Assembly (NCBI GenBank): GCA_020284085.1
Contig: JACEVL010000002.1
Span: forward strand, 62,001-126,000
Reading direction: 5' to 3'
DNA length: 64,000 nucleotides
Source: Aporrectodea caliginosa
Lineage: Eukaryota; Annelida; Clitellata; Crassiclitellata; Lumbricidae
The position numbers and the translations under genes are program-made. The notes beneath the pieces are model-generated. The model was given only the letters and a program-made list of their open reading frames with translations. It made no database searches and was not told where the DNA came from. How positions within the stretch are numbered: position 1 is the first letter of the stretch; each line of letters starts with the position of its first letter. Below are positions 55,745 through 64,000 of this stretch, in pieces.

Positions 55745-56420
55745 AAAACATAAACAGAAATATTAACGTTAAGCATTAATATTAAGACTGTAGAAAAGTT
55801 ACACCCATTTAAATACGGTAGCCTATCAGTAGCAATTTTTATATTAATATTCAATCAATAGGCCTTACACCGATCTTTTTAGCCTGGCTTAATTCAGTAA
55901 ACGACTACGCGTAGGCCCTACATGTGTGATTTCACCTCTTAATAACCATATATCAGAAACTGAGGTTCATTCAGCAGCGCCTTTTCCAAAAGTTTGACAC
56001 AGATTTTACACTTTATCTTGGCCAGCTCTTCCCAGATTTTGATTTACTGAATTTATGCGTACAATAAGTACTTTAGATAAAATATTTAGCAATTCTTCTA
56101 GAATAGAATCTTCGTTTATTCATAACACATTGTCAGAACGCAATGCGATATGAGTAGAATAAATTTACTTCTCTCAACTATCAAAACTTAATTGCGAAAG
56201 TGATCGTTGAAAATAATTATTATTGATTCTAAATAAGCATGGAAATGATGTCAACCGACTTGCCCACTTATGGTTATATATTCGGAACTTCGTGCTTTAT
56301 AAGTAATTTCATCAAAATCAGCTTTAAATATCTCACTAAGTAAGCCTCAAGTGACCAATTAACCGTAATCTGACACTTATGTCTGATCCTATTCGGTTGC
56401 TGGACCTAGATTCTGAAACG
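55745..56420. other. Gene B intron, no exon seen
   Basis: No ORF, repeat or element end recognised. Confidence 0.4.
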
Positions 56421-56422
56421 CT

Positions 56423-56512
56423 CTATCTGTATCTGTCCGTTCTTCTTAATGTCTCCCTCCCTGTATCTGTCCGTTCTTCTTAATGTCTCCCTCCCTGTAT
56501 CTGTCCGTTCTG
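56423..56512. repeat. 34-bp tandem repeat, about three copies
   Basis: TGTATCTGTCCGTTCTTCTT followed by AATGTCTCCCTCCC, repeated; the third copy is truncated. Confidence 0.85.
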
Positions 56513-56671
56513 CTCAGTCGCTTATGTCATTTCGCTCTCAGATTAAGACTTACTCTTTCAATTTGATTACCCGACATAGGATGCCTCTCTGTCGAATACT
56601 GACTTGATAAACGGTTGGTTTTGACGTCTTTTGCATCAGACACCGGTGCAATATAGGTTATGAAGGTAGAC

Positions 56672-56780
56672 AGTAATAGTAAGTAATAACATAACATTAC
56701 ATAACATGGGTTTTAAGTGGTTCTAAACGCCTTCTGAACCACTTAAAACCCTTGATATGTTATGCTATTACTTACTATTA
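56672..56780. repeat. Long hairpin (about 50-bp arms, 12-nt loop)
   Basis: The left arm (56672-56723) ends GGGTTTTAAGTGGTTC; the right arm (56736-56780) begins GAACCACTTAAAACCC and finishes CTATTACTTACTATTAC, the complement of the left start. Only a small internal bulge breaks the pairing. It may be a tiny palindromic MITE or a foldback precursor. Confidence 0.8.
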
Positions 56781-56954
56781 CAACTGTTCAATTCTGGATG
56801 AGACAAGAAGGGAAGAAAAGTTGAGCATTTCCATAAAGAATGAGTTCAAAGCTGAAACTGAAATCTCTCTTTGGAGATAAACTATTTTGTTTGATTGTCG
56901 TACGACGTTCATGGAACTTTGAAATGGTTTATCACTTGCTGGCTCTAAACTCAC

Positions 56955-57281
56955 CATTTGCTGGCACTGAGCATTTCTGATCCAACGTCGGCGCATTCAT
57001 TGCAACTTTAGGATGGAGAATTTCCGTTGGTTGGCCAAATGTCTGAATGCATTCAAAGGTCGAAGAACTACTGTAATCGGTCGTAAATGTTGATGTTGAA
57101 ATCCAGGTATATGCGTCATAATGGGTCCTTTGAGGCGTATCAGTAGCTATGGGATTACCATCAACATACAGTGTGAAAATAGCAGCGATCGGATTGTAAG
57201 AGCTATCAGCATAAATGGAACTGCACGTCAGTTGAACGGTGGATGAGTTGACCAATGCACATGAACACGTTGGACCTTGCC
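56955..57281 (-). CDS. C2-like Ig domain exon 1 of gene B
   Basis: The acceptor CGCTGTGTTTCAG lies above 57281 and the donor GTGAGTTT below 56955; 327 bp, phase 1-1. It reads GQGPTCSCALVNSSTVQLTC (C-x-C, B-strand Cys), SSIYADSSYNPIA, a YVDGNPI strand, ISTSTFTTDYSSSSTFEC (F-strand Cys) and a final Cys before the donor. It has the intact Ig disulfide pair plus an extra N-C pair. It is the closest relative of the gene A C2 exon (shared YADSS-NP, STSTxT and xNAP motifs). Confidence 0.82.
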
Positions 57282-57644
57282 CTGAAACACAGCGTTTTAA
57301 ACTCTATGTTTGGAAGTCTGAATTTACTCGTAGTAAATTGGGTGAACATTGAAAGCTTCCAATTAGTTATTCAATTAATTTCAATTAATTAATTCAATTA
57401 ATATTTCGTCTCCTGGACTTCATCATCGCTTAACAAAAAATAGCCTGCCAGAGGATTTAATAATAATAATAGCACAACTAAAAATATTCATTTATGAACA
57501 CACATTATTAGCCAACATAAAGGACGAGTCTATGCTAAAATTCTAAAATTCACCATAGCCTAACATGATATGCAGGCTCTTAGATATTACTTTTGAGTGT
57601 AAGTTTAAAACCTACTACTTTACCTAAGATTGATGTCAAATGCA

Positions 57645-58915
57645 GATCGTATCGTATCGTATATGAGAATTTGTATAAAGCGCCTCTTACTAGCTATTCA
57701 GAGCTAACAGCGTGACAGCCCAGGGAAACAAGAAAGTTTTCAAGCAACGAAGGGATGAAGGTGGGACCCCGACTAAGATCTTACTACGGATTGAGGGTGG
57801 GAGGTCATTCCACATAGAAGGCCCCACGATGGCGAAGGCACGGTGCTGGGCCGTGGCAGTCCTTGCCCGGGGAACTAGGAGATCAAGTCGATCCGCAGAG
57901 CGGAGAGGGCGGGAAGAGACAGCAGATAGAGGTTTGCGCATTAAGTCACAAAGATCTTTAGGAGCTAGGCCCAATTGAGTTCTTAAGACTAAGAGCAGTA
58001 CCTAGTATTGGATACGAGAGATAACGGGGAGCCAGTGTATGACATCAGTCGTGTAGGTGGAGATGTGAGAGTAGCGAGGGAGACGGGCGATGAGCCTGGC
58101 TGCCGAGTTCATAACCGACTAAAGGAAGGATATGCTTTCCTTGGGAAGCCCAGCCAATAGTGAATTGAAGTAGTCAATGCGACAGCAGATGAAAGCATGG
58201 ACTATGGTTGTAAACACAGAAGAGGAAACAGATCTTCTGATGGCTCTAAGACGCCTCAGATGATAGTAACATGAGCTCGTCAAGTTCATAAGGTGCTCGC
58301 AGAACGACAGGGTGCTATCAAGGGTGACACCCAAGTCTCGGACACTGGATGAATATGTGAAATCAGGATACATTGACTTCAGAAGTGGGTGGTCAAGTTT
58401 AAGAAGCTGCTGTTTGGTTCCAAACCAGATCAATTGAGTTTTAGAGGAGTTAAGATTTATTCGGTTGGCTGACATCCATGAGTGGAGATCATGTGACACA
58501 AGCGAAGGCTGGTCAACGGGAGGACCATGTAAACAGGTTTGGACGTCGTCAGCATAGAGGTGGCCAGTGGCCAGGTGTTTGGTAAATAAGGAAGAAATGT
58601 CCGCTGTGTAAAGTAGGTAAAAGATGGGGCCAAGAACTGAGCCCTGCGGGACACCGAAATCGACACCAGCCCAGGCCCTTCTGGAATCACCAAGAACAAC
58701 CATCTTTGGAACGATCTGAAAGATAAGATTTGAACCAGGTAAGAGCGGATCCACAAAGGCCAGAAGACAGTTCAAGACGCTGCAGCAGGATCGCATGGTT
58801 GATCATATCAAAGGCCGAGGAAACATCGAAAAGTGCCAGGAGTGCTAAATGTGATTTGTCAATGGCTGAGCAGATGTTTAAAGTTCCCGCGCAGATTACA
58901 GGTTGCAAATAAATA
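57645..58915 (-). mobile_element. LINE (L2-like), 5' truncated within the reverse transcriptase
   Basis: Minus strand. It opens at ALFDVSSAFDMINHAILLQR (RT motif A), then [28 protein letters not shown] and the catalytic LYADDVQT, NLNSSKTQLIWFG and VRDLGVTLDSTLSF. The C-terminal ORF 57690-57974 has PRARTATAQHRAFAIVG and PSMWNDLPP. At least two frame breaks. The 3' tail has AAGCGCC and is bordered by ATCGT pentamers at about 57648-57662. Same family as the short 3' fragments across the window. Confidence 0.85.
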
Positions 58916-59580
58916 ACGACTTAAGCAATGCGAATCCCTTGAACAATACCAACCACCATTGCAACACGCAACTATTAATCTGATCTGACAACTGACAACT
59001 TTTTTATTTCCAGAAGCACAATGCATATAACAATTAACAACAATTATAACCTGACTATTACATATCGGTGCATTGGCTAGGGAACAGAGGAGACCCAAAA
59101 GGGGCACAAGCCCCGCTTAATTAGGGTATTGTCTTAAAGCAGAAAGTTGATATGTTAAGCGAACAATGAACAACGAACAGTCTCGAATATAATCGCTGAC
59201 GACATACGGTACTTAACTAATTTTCACCTATTCAAACGTAGATTGTGCGCCTATTTGATTGCCAATGGCGTATTCTAGTAATATTGTGTGTGCTAGTTAC
59301 CTAGTAGGCCCTAAAGATTAATTTGGTTAACGATTAAAAAATTGTAGAAAACAAAGAATTCGGTCTGCCACTCGAGTACTGTACAGCAACGATGTAGGGA
59401 GGACCCTACTATTGGGACTTGATTCCTGTAGTGTTGTCTATCCTTGTTGTTTCCCAACTATTATACTATACTTATGATGCTTGTATTGTTTGTTTCTGTT
59501 GGAAAACAATAAAATGTATGGTTATGGTTATGACTTCGGGGAGTAGCCTAATATAAACGTGGAGTACAATACAATACAAC
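58916..59580. other. Gene B intron, no exon seen
   Basis: AT-rich, no coding signal; an AATAAA at about 59508 is not linked to any ORF. Confidence 0.4.
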
Positions 59581-59590
59581 ACAATACAAC

Positions 59591-59826
59591 TGGGGCGCGG
59601 TGGTGTAGGGGTATGTTCGGTGCCTTGCAGCTGGAGGGTTGCGGGTTCGAATCCACCTCAAAGCCGCCAAGTAGGGACCCTGGGCAAGTCCTTCACTTGC
59701 AATTGCTCATGCGCTTCGGCGTGAAACTCCGGCTCAGCGTCCGCGCAGTAGTCGGGAGCGCCTCTAAATAGGAATCTGGTAGGGGCGCTATAACAAGTGT
59801 TCAAATACAATACAATACAATACAAT
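59591..59826 (+). mobile_element. tRNA-derived SINE with LINE-like 3' tail
   Basis: The tRNA-like head has an A-box-like TGGTGTAGGGG (59601-59611) and a perfect B box GGTTCGAATCC (59644-59654). The middle contains CTGGGCAAGTCCTTCAC (from 59680), like the conserved V-type SINE core. The tail GTCGGGAGCGCCTCTAAATA ... GGGGCGCTATA (59751-59791) is the same as the LINE 3' tail (reverse complement of 22677-22735), with the AGCGCC/GGCGCT stem at 59757-59762 and 59784-59789. It ends in (AATAC)n to 59826. The element likely uses that LINE's reverse transcriptase. Confidence 0.85.
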
Positions 59827-60303
59827 AATAAAAAGGGTTGCAGCTTAAATCGTAATCTACAGATCTCTGCAGAGTAGGGTGCTCCAGAAAAATAAAAGTT
59901 GAAATATCTTTGCTCCACGTACATTTTCCCATGCGTCTCATACAGATGAGTATAAAAATTCAAATTTTAGGTTTTTACATTAAGGCTAAGCCTTGCCCCC
60001 AGCACGATGAAATGTTAACAATATTCGCAATTTTTCGGTTTAAAACACAAATTACCGGTATTTAATTATATATGAAAAAAACCAATATGTTTCATATTTA
60101 TTGGCCAGAACATGAAAGATTGCCAGTATAAATACAAATGAGGTCTTAAGTATCTGTACAAATACTTAAGTTTCAAGTACAAGTACGAGTACAAGTACTA
60201 AGGTCTCGAGTATAAGTGCGAGTACAAATACACATGGCTACTGCAAGAACAAGGATTTACTTCCTTGACAAAGCAATGGTGTATTGCCACATGCACTCAT
60301 TTA

Positions 60304-60494
60304 TAGCTTTGCTTTTTTGAGAAATATAATGGATGTGAGCATCTTGTCACTCAGATTCGATCGAAACTGTTTTAATATTAAACTAAACACACTTTCAACC
60401 GGAGCGCTAGATGCAGGCACACTCACAACTCTCAACGCTTGTTTGTCAAGAACAGTTTTTGCTGCATTCCAAACGTCCAAACAATCAATTTAAT
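60304..60494 (-). pseudogene. hAT transposase C-terminal dimerisation-domain remnant
   Basis: A minus-strand frame of about 63 codons reads LRVVSVPASSAPVESVFSL and RSNLSDKMLTSIIFLKK, matching the hATC pattern (L-S-x-P-A-S-S-A-x-x-E-R-x-F-S ... L-S-D-x-x-x-x-x-x-x-x-L-K). The Glu-Arg pair is Glu-Ser here. A stop ends the frame near 60304. Confidence 0.75.
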
Positions 60495-61130
60495 CAAAGT
60501 CATCATGGCCTCTGATATTCAACCAGGTTGTCACTTGTGATGATAAGGTGCTCGGTTTCACAGAAGATCGTGTACAGTGGTGACCAAATAGCTTAGACAA
60601 TAGACAGTTTTGATGCATGAGGTCTGCAGTTTATGTTGCTGCAACCGTAGGCCTATCTGTGATTATCGTGCCAAACTGAGACGTTTGTGTAGCACCTGCT
60701 CCACCACTGTCAAAGAAACTTGATGTGGTCCCCAACAAAGCCTGTGTCTCATTCATATAAAGACATAATCATATGCGCACACATTAAATAAGACATAATA
60801 GTTGTAGGCACCATCTCGCACACGCAGCGGAAGACTTTTTCGAGAGGAACATAGAACACAGAGGAACATAGAAAACTCACAATTTTCACAAGTGAGCCCC
60901 ATTCACACATGAATTCCATGTATAAGCCATAGGTTCAGTGGTTTATTGCTAGAAGTCCTATAATACAATTCATACAATGCATTATTTCGGTGAATAAGCT
61001 GGTTTCCTATCGCGGCTTTCGTATGGTGCTGAGAAAGTTCGGCGACTTACATGTACATTACATTACTCGATAGAGTTCAAATGATTTGTTAGTCACTGCT
61101 CACCTCTCCGTATGGAGTCTTTGCAAGTGT

Positions 61131-61355
61131 TTAACAAAGTTTGATGTTGTGCCAGTTGTTTTCTTCAATTATAGTTTTCTCACTACAAAACTTGCACTCA
61201 GCAGAAGTAGCATTTCCCTTGATGAGAGTGAAATTATCATAACCAAACTTTACCGCTCTAGGAATATTAGTATTTTTATTGTTAGCACTACCACCGTCCG
61301 TGGCCGCTATTTTAGCAAGACAACCGGAAGAAATTCTGATCAAGATGCGGTCCAT
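61131..61355 (-). pseudogene. hAT transposase N-terminal remnant with BED-like finger
   Basis: A 74-codon minus-strand ORF with AECKFCSEKTIIEENNW, a C-x-x-C pair of the kind in BED zinc fingers at hAT transposase N-termini. The later His/Cys ligands are not seen before the stop. The link to the C-terminal remnant at 60304-60494 is by orientation and position. Confidence 0.5.
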
Positions 61356-61959
61356 GCTCCATACAGAACTGCCAAAATATCCAAAATCCAGAGCGTAAGA
61401 ATTAATGACTTAAAGGAAAGACAACGCTTACTGGTAAAGTATCCGAGTGCCTGTAAAAATTTCATTTGTGTCCAAGTACTTAGGTCTCACGTACGAGTAC
61501 ACATACTTGGGTCTCCAGTACAAGTTCAAGTACTTAAAGACTGTACTCAAGTTGCACTTGAGTACAAGTTCAAGTACCAATACTACACCTCTGCATACAA
61601 TAGTTTACAAAAGAAGTTAATCATCATGAAAATAATTACGTTTTTCCTCCATGATACTGCCGATTTTTAAGCAAATTCCCATATTTTCACATATTCTAAC
61701 ATTTTTGTGCCGGGGTCAAGGCTTAACCTTTTTCAATTGGTCTGAAAATTGGTACAGTTGAACAAAGTGATAAATGGAATGGGAAAATCTCCGTGGAGCA
61801 ATACTTTTTGGAACTTTAGGGAAATACATTACATTTTGGAGCACCCTACTGCAGAGCCCTAGAATGAAGTTATAGTGTTTCCTACAGGCAGAAAAGACAA
61901 AGAGAGACATGAAATCATAAGATTGCCAAAGATTAAACGTAAGCAGTCGAATTACTTAC

Positions 61960-62292
61960 GAACGACAAGAAACTTGAAGCTATAATATGACATCCAAGCA
62001 ACATATTCTACGGTGTACAACCCAGCCGTTGATAGCTGATGTCCAGATTCAGCCGTTGTTGTTGCCTTTTTAATTGTTAGACCTGACGATTCAAATGCGT
62101 AGTCTGCCGTATAATTAGAATGAACGGTGTCGTTATAATTTACTAGAGTAACCGGTGTTAACTCATCCGTCGTTGCAATAACCGTCCATTTAACACCGTT
62201 CGGACTTGCCAGAATCATGTTAATGAGTGTATTTTCAGCTCTCTCATAGACGGCGATGTTCTCGACAGGCGTCATACATTGAGCAATCACAC
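61960..62292 (-). CDS. V-like Ig domain exon 1 of gene B
   Basis: The acceptor TATGTTATTTTAG lies above 62292 and the donor GTAAGTAA below 61960; 333 bp, phase 1-1. It reads VIAQCMTPVENIAVYERAEN, a VKWTVIATT C-strand, LVNYNDTVHSNYT, SSGLTIKKATTTAE, and LSTAGLYTVEYV, ending FKFLVVRK. The tryptophan and the AG-x-Y F-strand motif support a V-type fold, but neither canonical cysteine position holds cysteine; one Cys lies near the N-terminus. Exactly the same length as the gene A V-like exon. Confidence 0.8.
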
Positions 62293-62431
62293 CTAAAATA
62301 ACATAAAAGTTTTGTTAAAGATTGTATCAGGTCATTTCACTGATATAGTCTATTTTATTTATTTTATATCAAGAGAGCAGGGATGATTTTCTTAAGAAAA
62401 AATTATGTTGATATATTATAGAACTATTTAC

Positions 62432-62507
62432 CATGTCCCAACGAAGAGAATATCATCAGACTCAATGCCACTTTAAGAATTATTTCTCTGCTGTTATCGC
62501 CAGTCAT
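62432..62507 (-). CDS. Signal-peptide exon of gene B
   Basis: ATG at 62507-62505; the donor GTAAATAG follows 62432 (76 bp, ends in phase 1). It encodes MTGDNSREIILKVALSLMIF then SSLGH and a split Gly codon: a short charged start and a hydrophobic core, suitable as a secretion signal. It is highly similar to the gene A leader in coding sequence, donor and 5' flank. The acceptor-like TTTCCACAG above 62555 suggests a preceding untranslated exon, as in gene A. Confidence 0.78.
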
Positions 62508-62744
62508 GTTGATTCACTTCCAATGTTCACAGGTTTTGTTGAATCCGTCTTTTCACTGTGGAAACGTAACAAAGAAAGTCTTAATGAAATTTGGAGCAGA
62601 AAGTAAGTATATATGTAAGTATGTATGTACTTTATTGAACCGCCTGCAAATGGGACCATCTGATAACACTGTTAATCACAAAATAATCAAAATTCCTCAT
62701 GCGTGGAACAAGGCTTCAGCTTCATCAGTGAGTCAAGAAATCAA

Positions 62745-63180
62745 TCAATCAATGAATTAAAGAAACTTGATATAGCGCCCTTCAAGATATCTACTCAGTG
62801 GCGCTCCCGGCCCAACCGCGGCTGAAGAGTAGCTTTCAGTGAGGTATAAAATGCAGGTGAAGCGTTCCTAGCAGAGGTGCTATAGGGAAAGGCCATTCCA
62901 GATACTCGGTCCCACGACCGAGAAGGCCTGATGTTGCATTATAGAAGTGCGTGCAAAGGGGGACAATCAGGTATCCGCGGACTGCAGAACCAAGGGGTCG
63001 GCGACCACTATTGGCAGATATAGGGCGATAGAGATCCTGCAGATAAGCAGGCGCAGTACCAACGATGCTATACGCCAAACGAAGGCAGAGACCCTAAATG
63101 AGATGCTTTGGTGTAGTGGCAACCAGTACAAAATGCCGGATAAAGCAATATAGTACAACATTTTCAATGGCCAAACATCC
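62745..63180 (-). mobile_element. LINE 3' fragment (L2-like)
   Basis: The minus-strand frames contain ILYWLPLHQSISFRV (the L2-type LHWLP motif), APAYLQDLYRPI and a degraded end region. The tail hairpin TATAGCGCCC...GGCGCTCCCGGCC lies at 62772-62813 with an ATCA-repeat border. 5' truncated and frameshifted. Confidence 0.75.
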
Positions 63181-63632
63181 AAGTGTCAAATTCCAAGTTG
63201 CATAGCTTCATAACCACTGGCCAAACACCAACAACGCATTCTCAGTTGGCATTGATGTGCACAAAGCAAGTAACTAGAATGTAGGCTATTACCCGGCTCT
63301 ACAACAATCCGTCAAGCTGCTTCGATATCGATCTAGGTATTTTTCAAGCATTGTTAGAAAAAATTAGGCTAAGCTTGAAATCAATAGTGTCCTATCTTAT
63401 TTGTCTATTAATTAAACAAACGAAATTGTTAGGCCTACATTTACTAAAAGTTAAAACCCGTATTTATAAAACGATTTAGAAAATGCATGTTATGTCAGTA
63501 GTGTATAGTAACTGCGACACCTAGTCTGATGTCGCAATTTGCTTAATGCGCATGTTTATTTCCAAACCGTAGCGACACCTAGCCCTTATGTCGGTCGAAG
63601 CCATTAGTTCATTTATACGACTATGTAATTGC

Positions 63633-63689
<57 letters not shown>

Positions 63690-64000
63690 CTATGTATAGT
63701 TCAAGCTAAAATACTACCCAGCACTATTCGGTAACAGATATGGCTACACGTGTAGGCAATAATTTCAGTTAAAGGTGACATCATTCTACACCATTTGCTG
63801 TAGCACAGTTACTGTAGGCCTACATCAATGCAGTGAACAAAAATTTAAGAGAATAATATTTAGTTGAATAAATAGGAAAAACAATAGTAACTGACGATAA
63901 CAAGTTTAACAGGAGTTGAATTAAACTATGTGGCAGCCATGCAAGGCATCCATCTGTCCAACTGCACATTTTACCAATGCCACCTAGCGAATGGAGGCTG
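63181..64000. other. Right-edge intergenic stretch
   Basis: No coding exon recognised. It may hold an upstream untranslated exon or the promoter of gene B, but nothing in it decides this. Confidence 0.35.
63634..63683. repeat. AT dinucleotide microsatellite
   Basis: About 24 uninterrupted AT units. Confidence 0.95.

Larger units (their letters stand above)
60140..61593 (-). mobile_element. hAT remnant with AAGTAC-rich ends
   Basis: Subterminal arrays of (CAAGTA)-type repeats near 60150-60240 and 61475-61590 face each other. The higher-coordinate end, read on the minus strand, is CAGAGGTGTAGTATTGG at 61593, a hAT-like terminus. Minus-strand coding remnants of a transposase lie at 61131-61355 and 60304-60494. 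The lower end is not exactly defined. Confidence 0.65.
59877..61846. mobile_element. TA-flanked DNA transposon or MITE with nested hAT
   Basis: Inverted ends GGGTGCTCCAGAAAAATA (59877) and, reversed from 61846, GGGTGCTCCAAAATG, flanked by TA (59875-59876 and 61847-61848), as for Tc1/mariner-type elements. Most of its 1.97 kb is a hAT remnant (roughly 60140-61593). Confidence 0.7.
26787..62507 (-). other. Gene B model: Ig-like/IPT transmembrane receptor
   Basis: Nine exons are identified on the minus strand: leader 62432-62507; V1 61960-62292; C2-1 56955-57281; stalk-1 55648-55737; V2 54789-55109; C2-2 49898-50224; stalk-2 49277-49348; IPT second half 28246-28419; transmembrane and tail 26787-27131. 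The predicted product is a type I membrane receptor with four Ig-like domains, two mucin-like linkers, a plexin-type IPT domain and a tyrosine-bearing tail. A phase 1-to-0 exon with the first half of the IPT domain must lie between 49.2 and 28.4 kb but was not found, so joining the 28-26 kb exons to the upstream part is an inference. The long intron holds LINEs and a MAB21-like pseudogene. Allorecognition or immune recognition is a reasonable guess, not shown. Confidence 0.6.

Noticed and set aside
59591..59665. tRNA gene, from the perfect B box
   Set aside because: The head lacks a proper cloverleaf and is followed by a SINE core and LINE-type tail; it is a SINE, not a functional tRNA.

Overview
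The window is nuclear DNA of a multicellular animal. Protein-coding sequence is split into short exons with GT/AG splice sites, exons of the same gene lie many kilobases apart, and the space between is filled with LINEs, a tRNA-derived SINE, hAT-, Tc1/mariner- and piggyBac-type elements, an LTR element and microsatellites. Base composition is AT-rich. The mix of LINEs, many small hAT elements and a MAB21/cGAS-like gene of the long TPR-like type suits a marine invertebrate (lancelet, hemichordate, echinoderm, mollusc or similar), but I cannot fix the species. I see no rRNA gene, no functional tRNA gene and no CRISPR.

The main host content is a minus-strand family of immunoglobulin-like cell-surface receptor genes. 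Gene B (about 62.5 down to 26.8 kb) has these exons in order: leader (62432-62507), V-like domain (61960-62292), C2-like domain (56955-57281), Thr/Ser-rich stalk (55648-55737), second V-like (54789-55109), second C2-like (49898-50224), second stalk (49277-49348), then after a long intron the second half of an IPT/TIG domain of plexin type (28246-28419) and a transmembrane segment with a tyrosine-bearing cytoplasmic tail (26787-27131). The leader ends in phase 1 and every Ig and stalk exon is phase 1-1, so they are interchangeable modules; the last two exons are phase 0. One linking exon (phase 1 to 0, first half of the IPT domain) was not found. Gene A, a tandem paralogue, has a leader (10412-10487), V-like exon (8673-9005) and C2-like exon (4185-4694) before running towards the left edge. 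It is damaged: a small hAT element splits its C2 exon and puts an in-frame stop there, and an LTR element sits in the preceding intron.

The long intron of gene B holds a MAB21/cGAS-like-receptor pseudogene (31620-34424, minus; one frameshift and one in-frame stop), LINEs at 29.2-31.6, 34.8-37.6 and 44.8-47.5 kb, and several short elements. Between genes A and B lies a 7.4-kb minisatellite (12587-19972) built from a roughly 40-bp GATA/GACA-containing unit; its reverse strand has no stop codons in any frame, which produces three spurious reading frames of about 2,500 codons.

Mobile DNA includes an LTR element with two identical 437-bp LTRs around an unrecognised 579-codon ORF (4816-8323), at least five hAT insertions, four with exact 8-bp target duplications, a TA-flanked MITE family, and many copies of a LINE 3' tail whose hairpin is shared with a tRNA-headed SINE at 59.6 kb. 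Receptor annotation rests on splice sites, exon phase and domain patterns read by eye; element classification rests on termini and target duplications.
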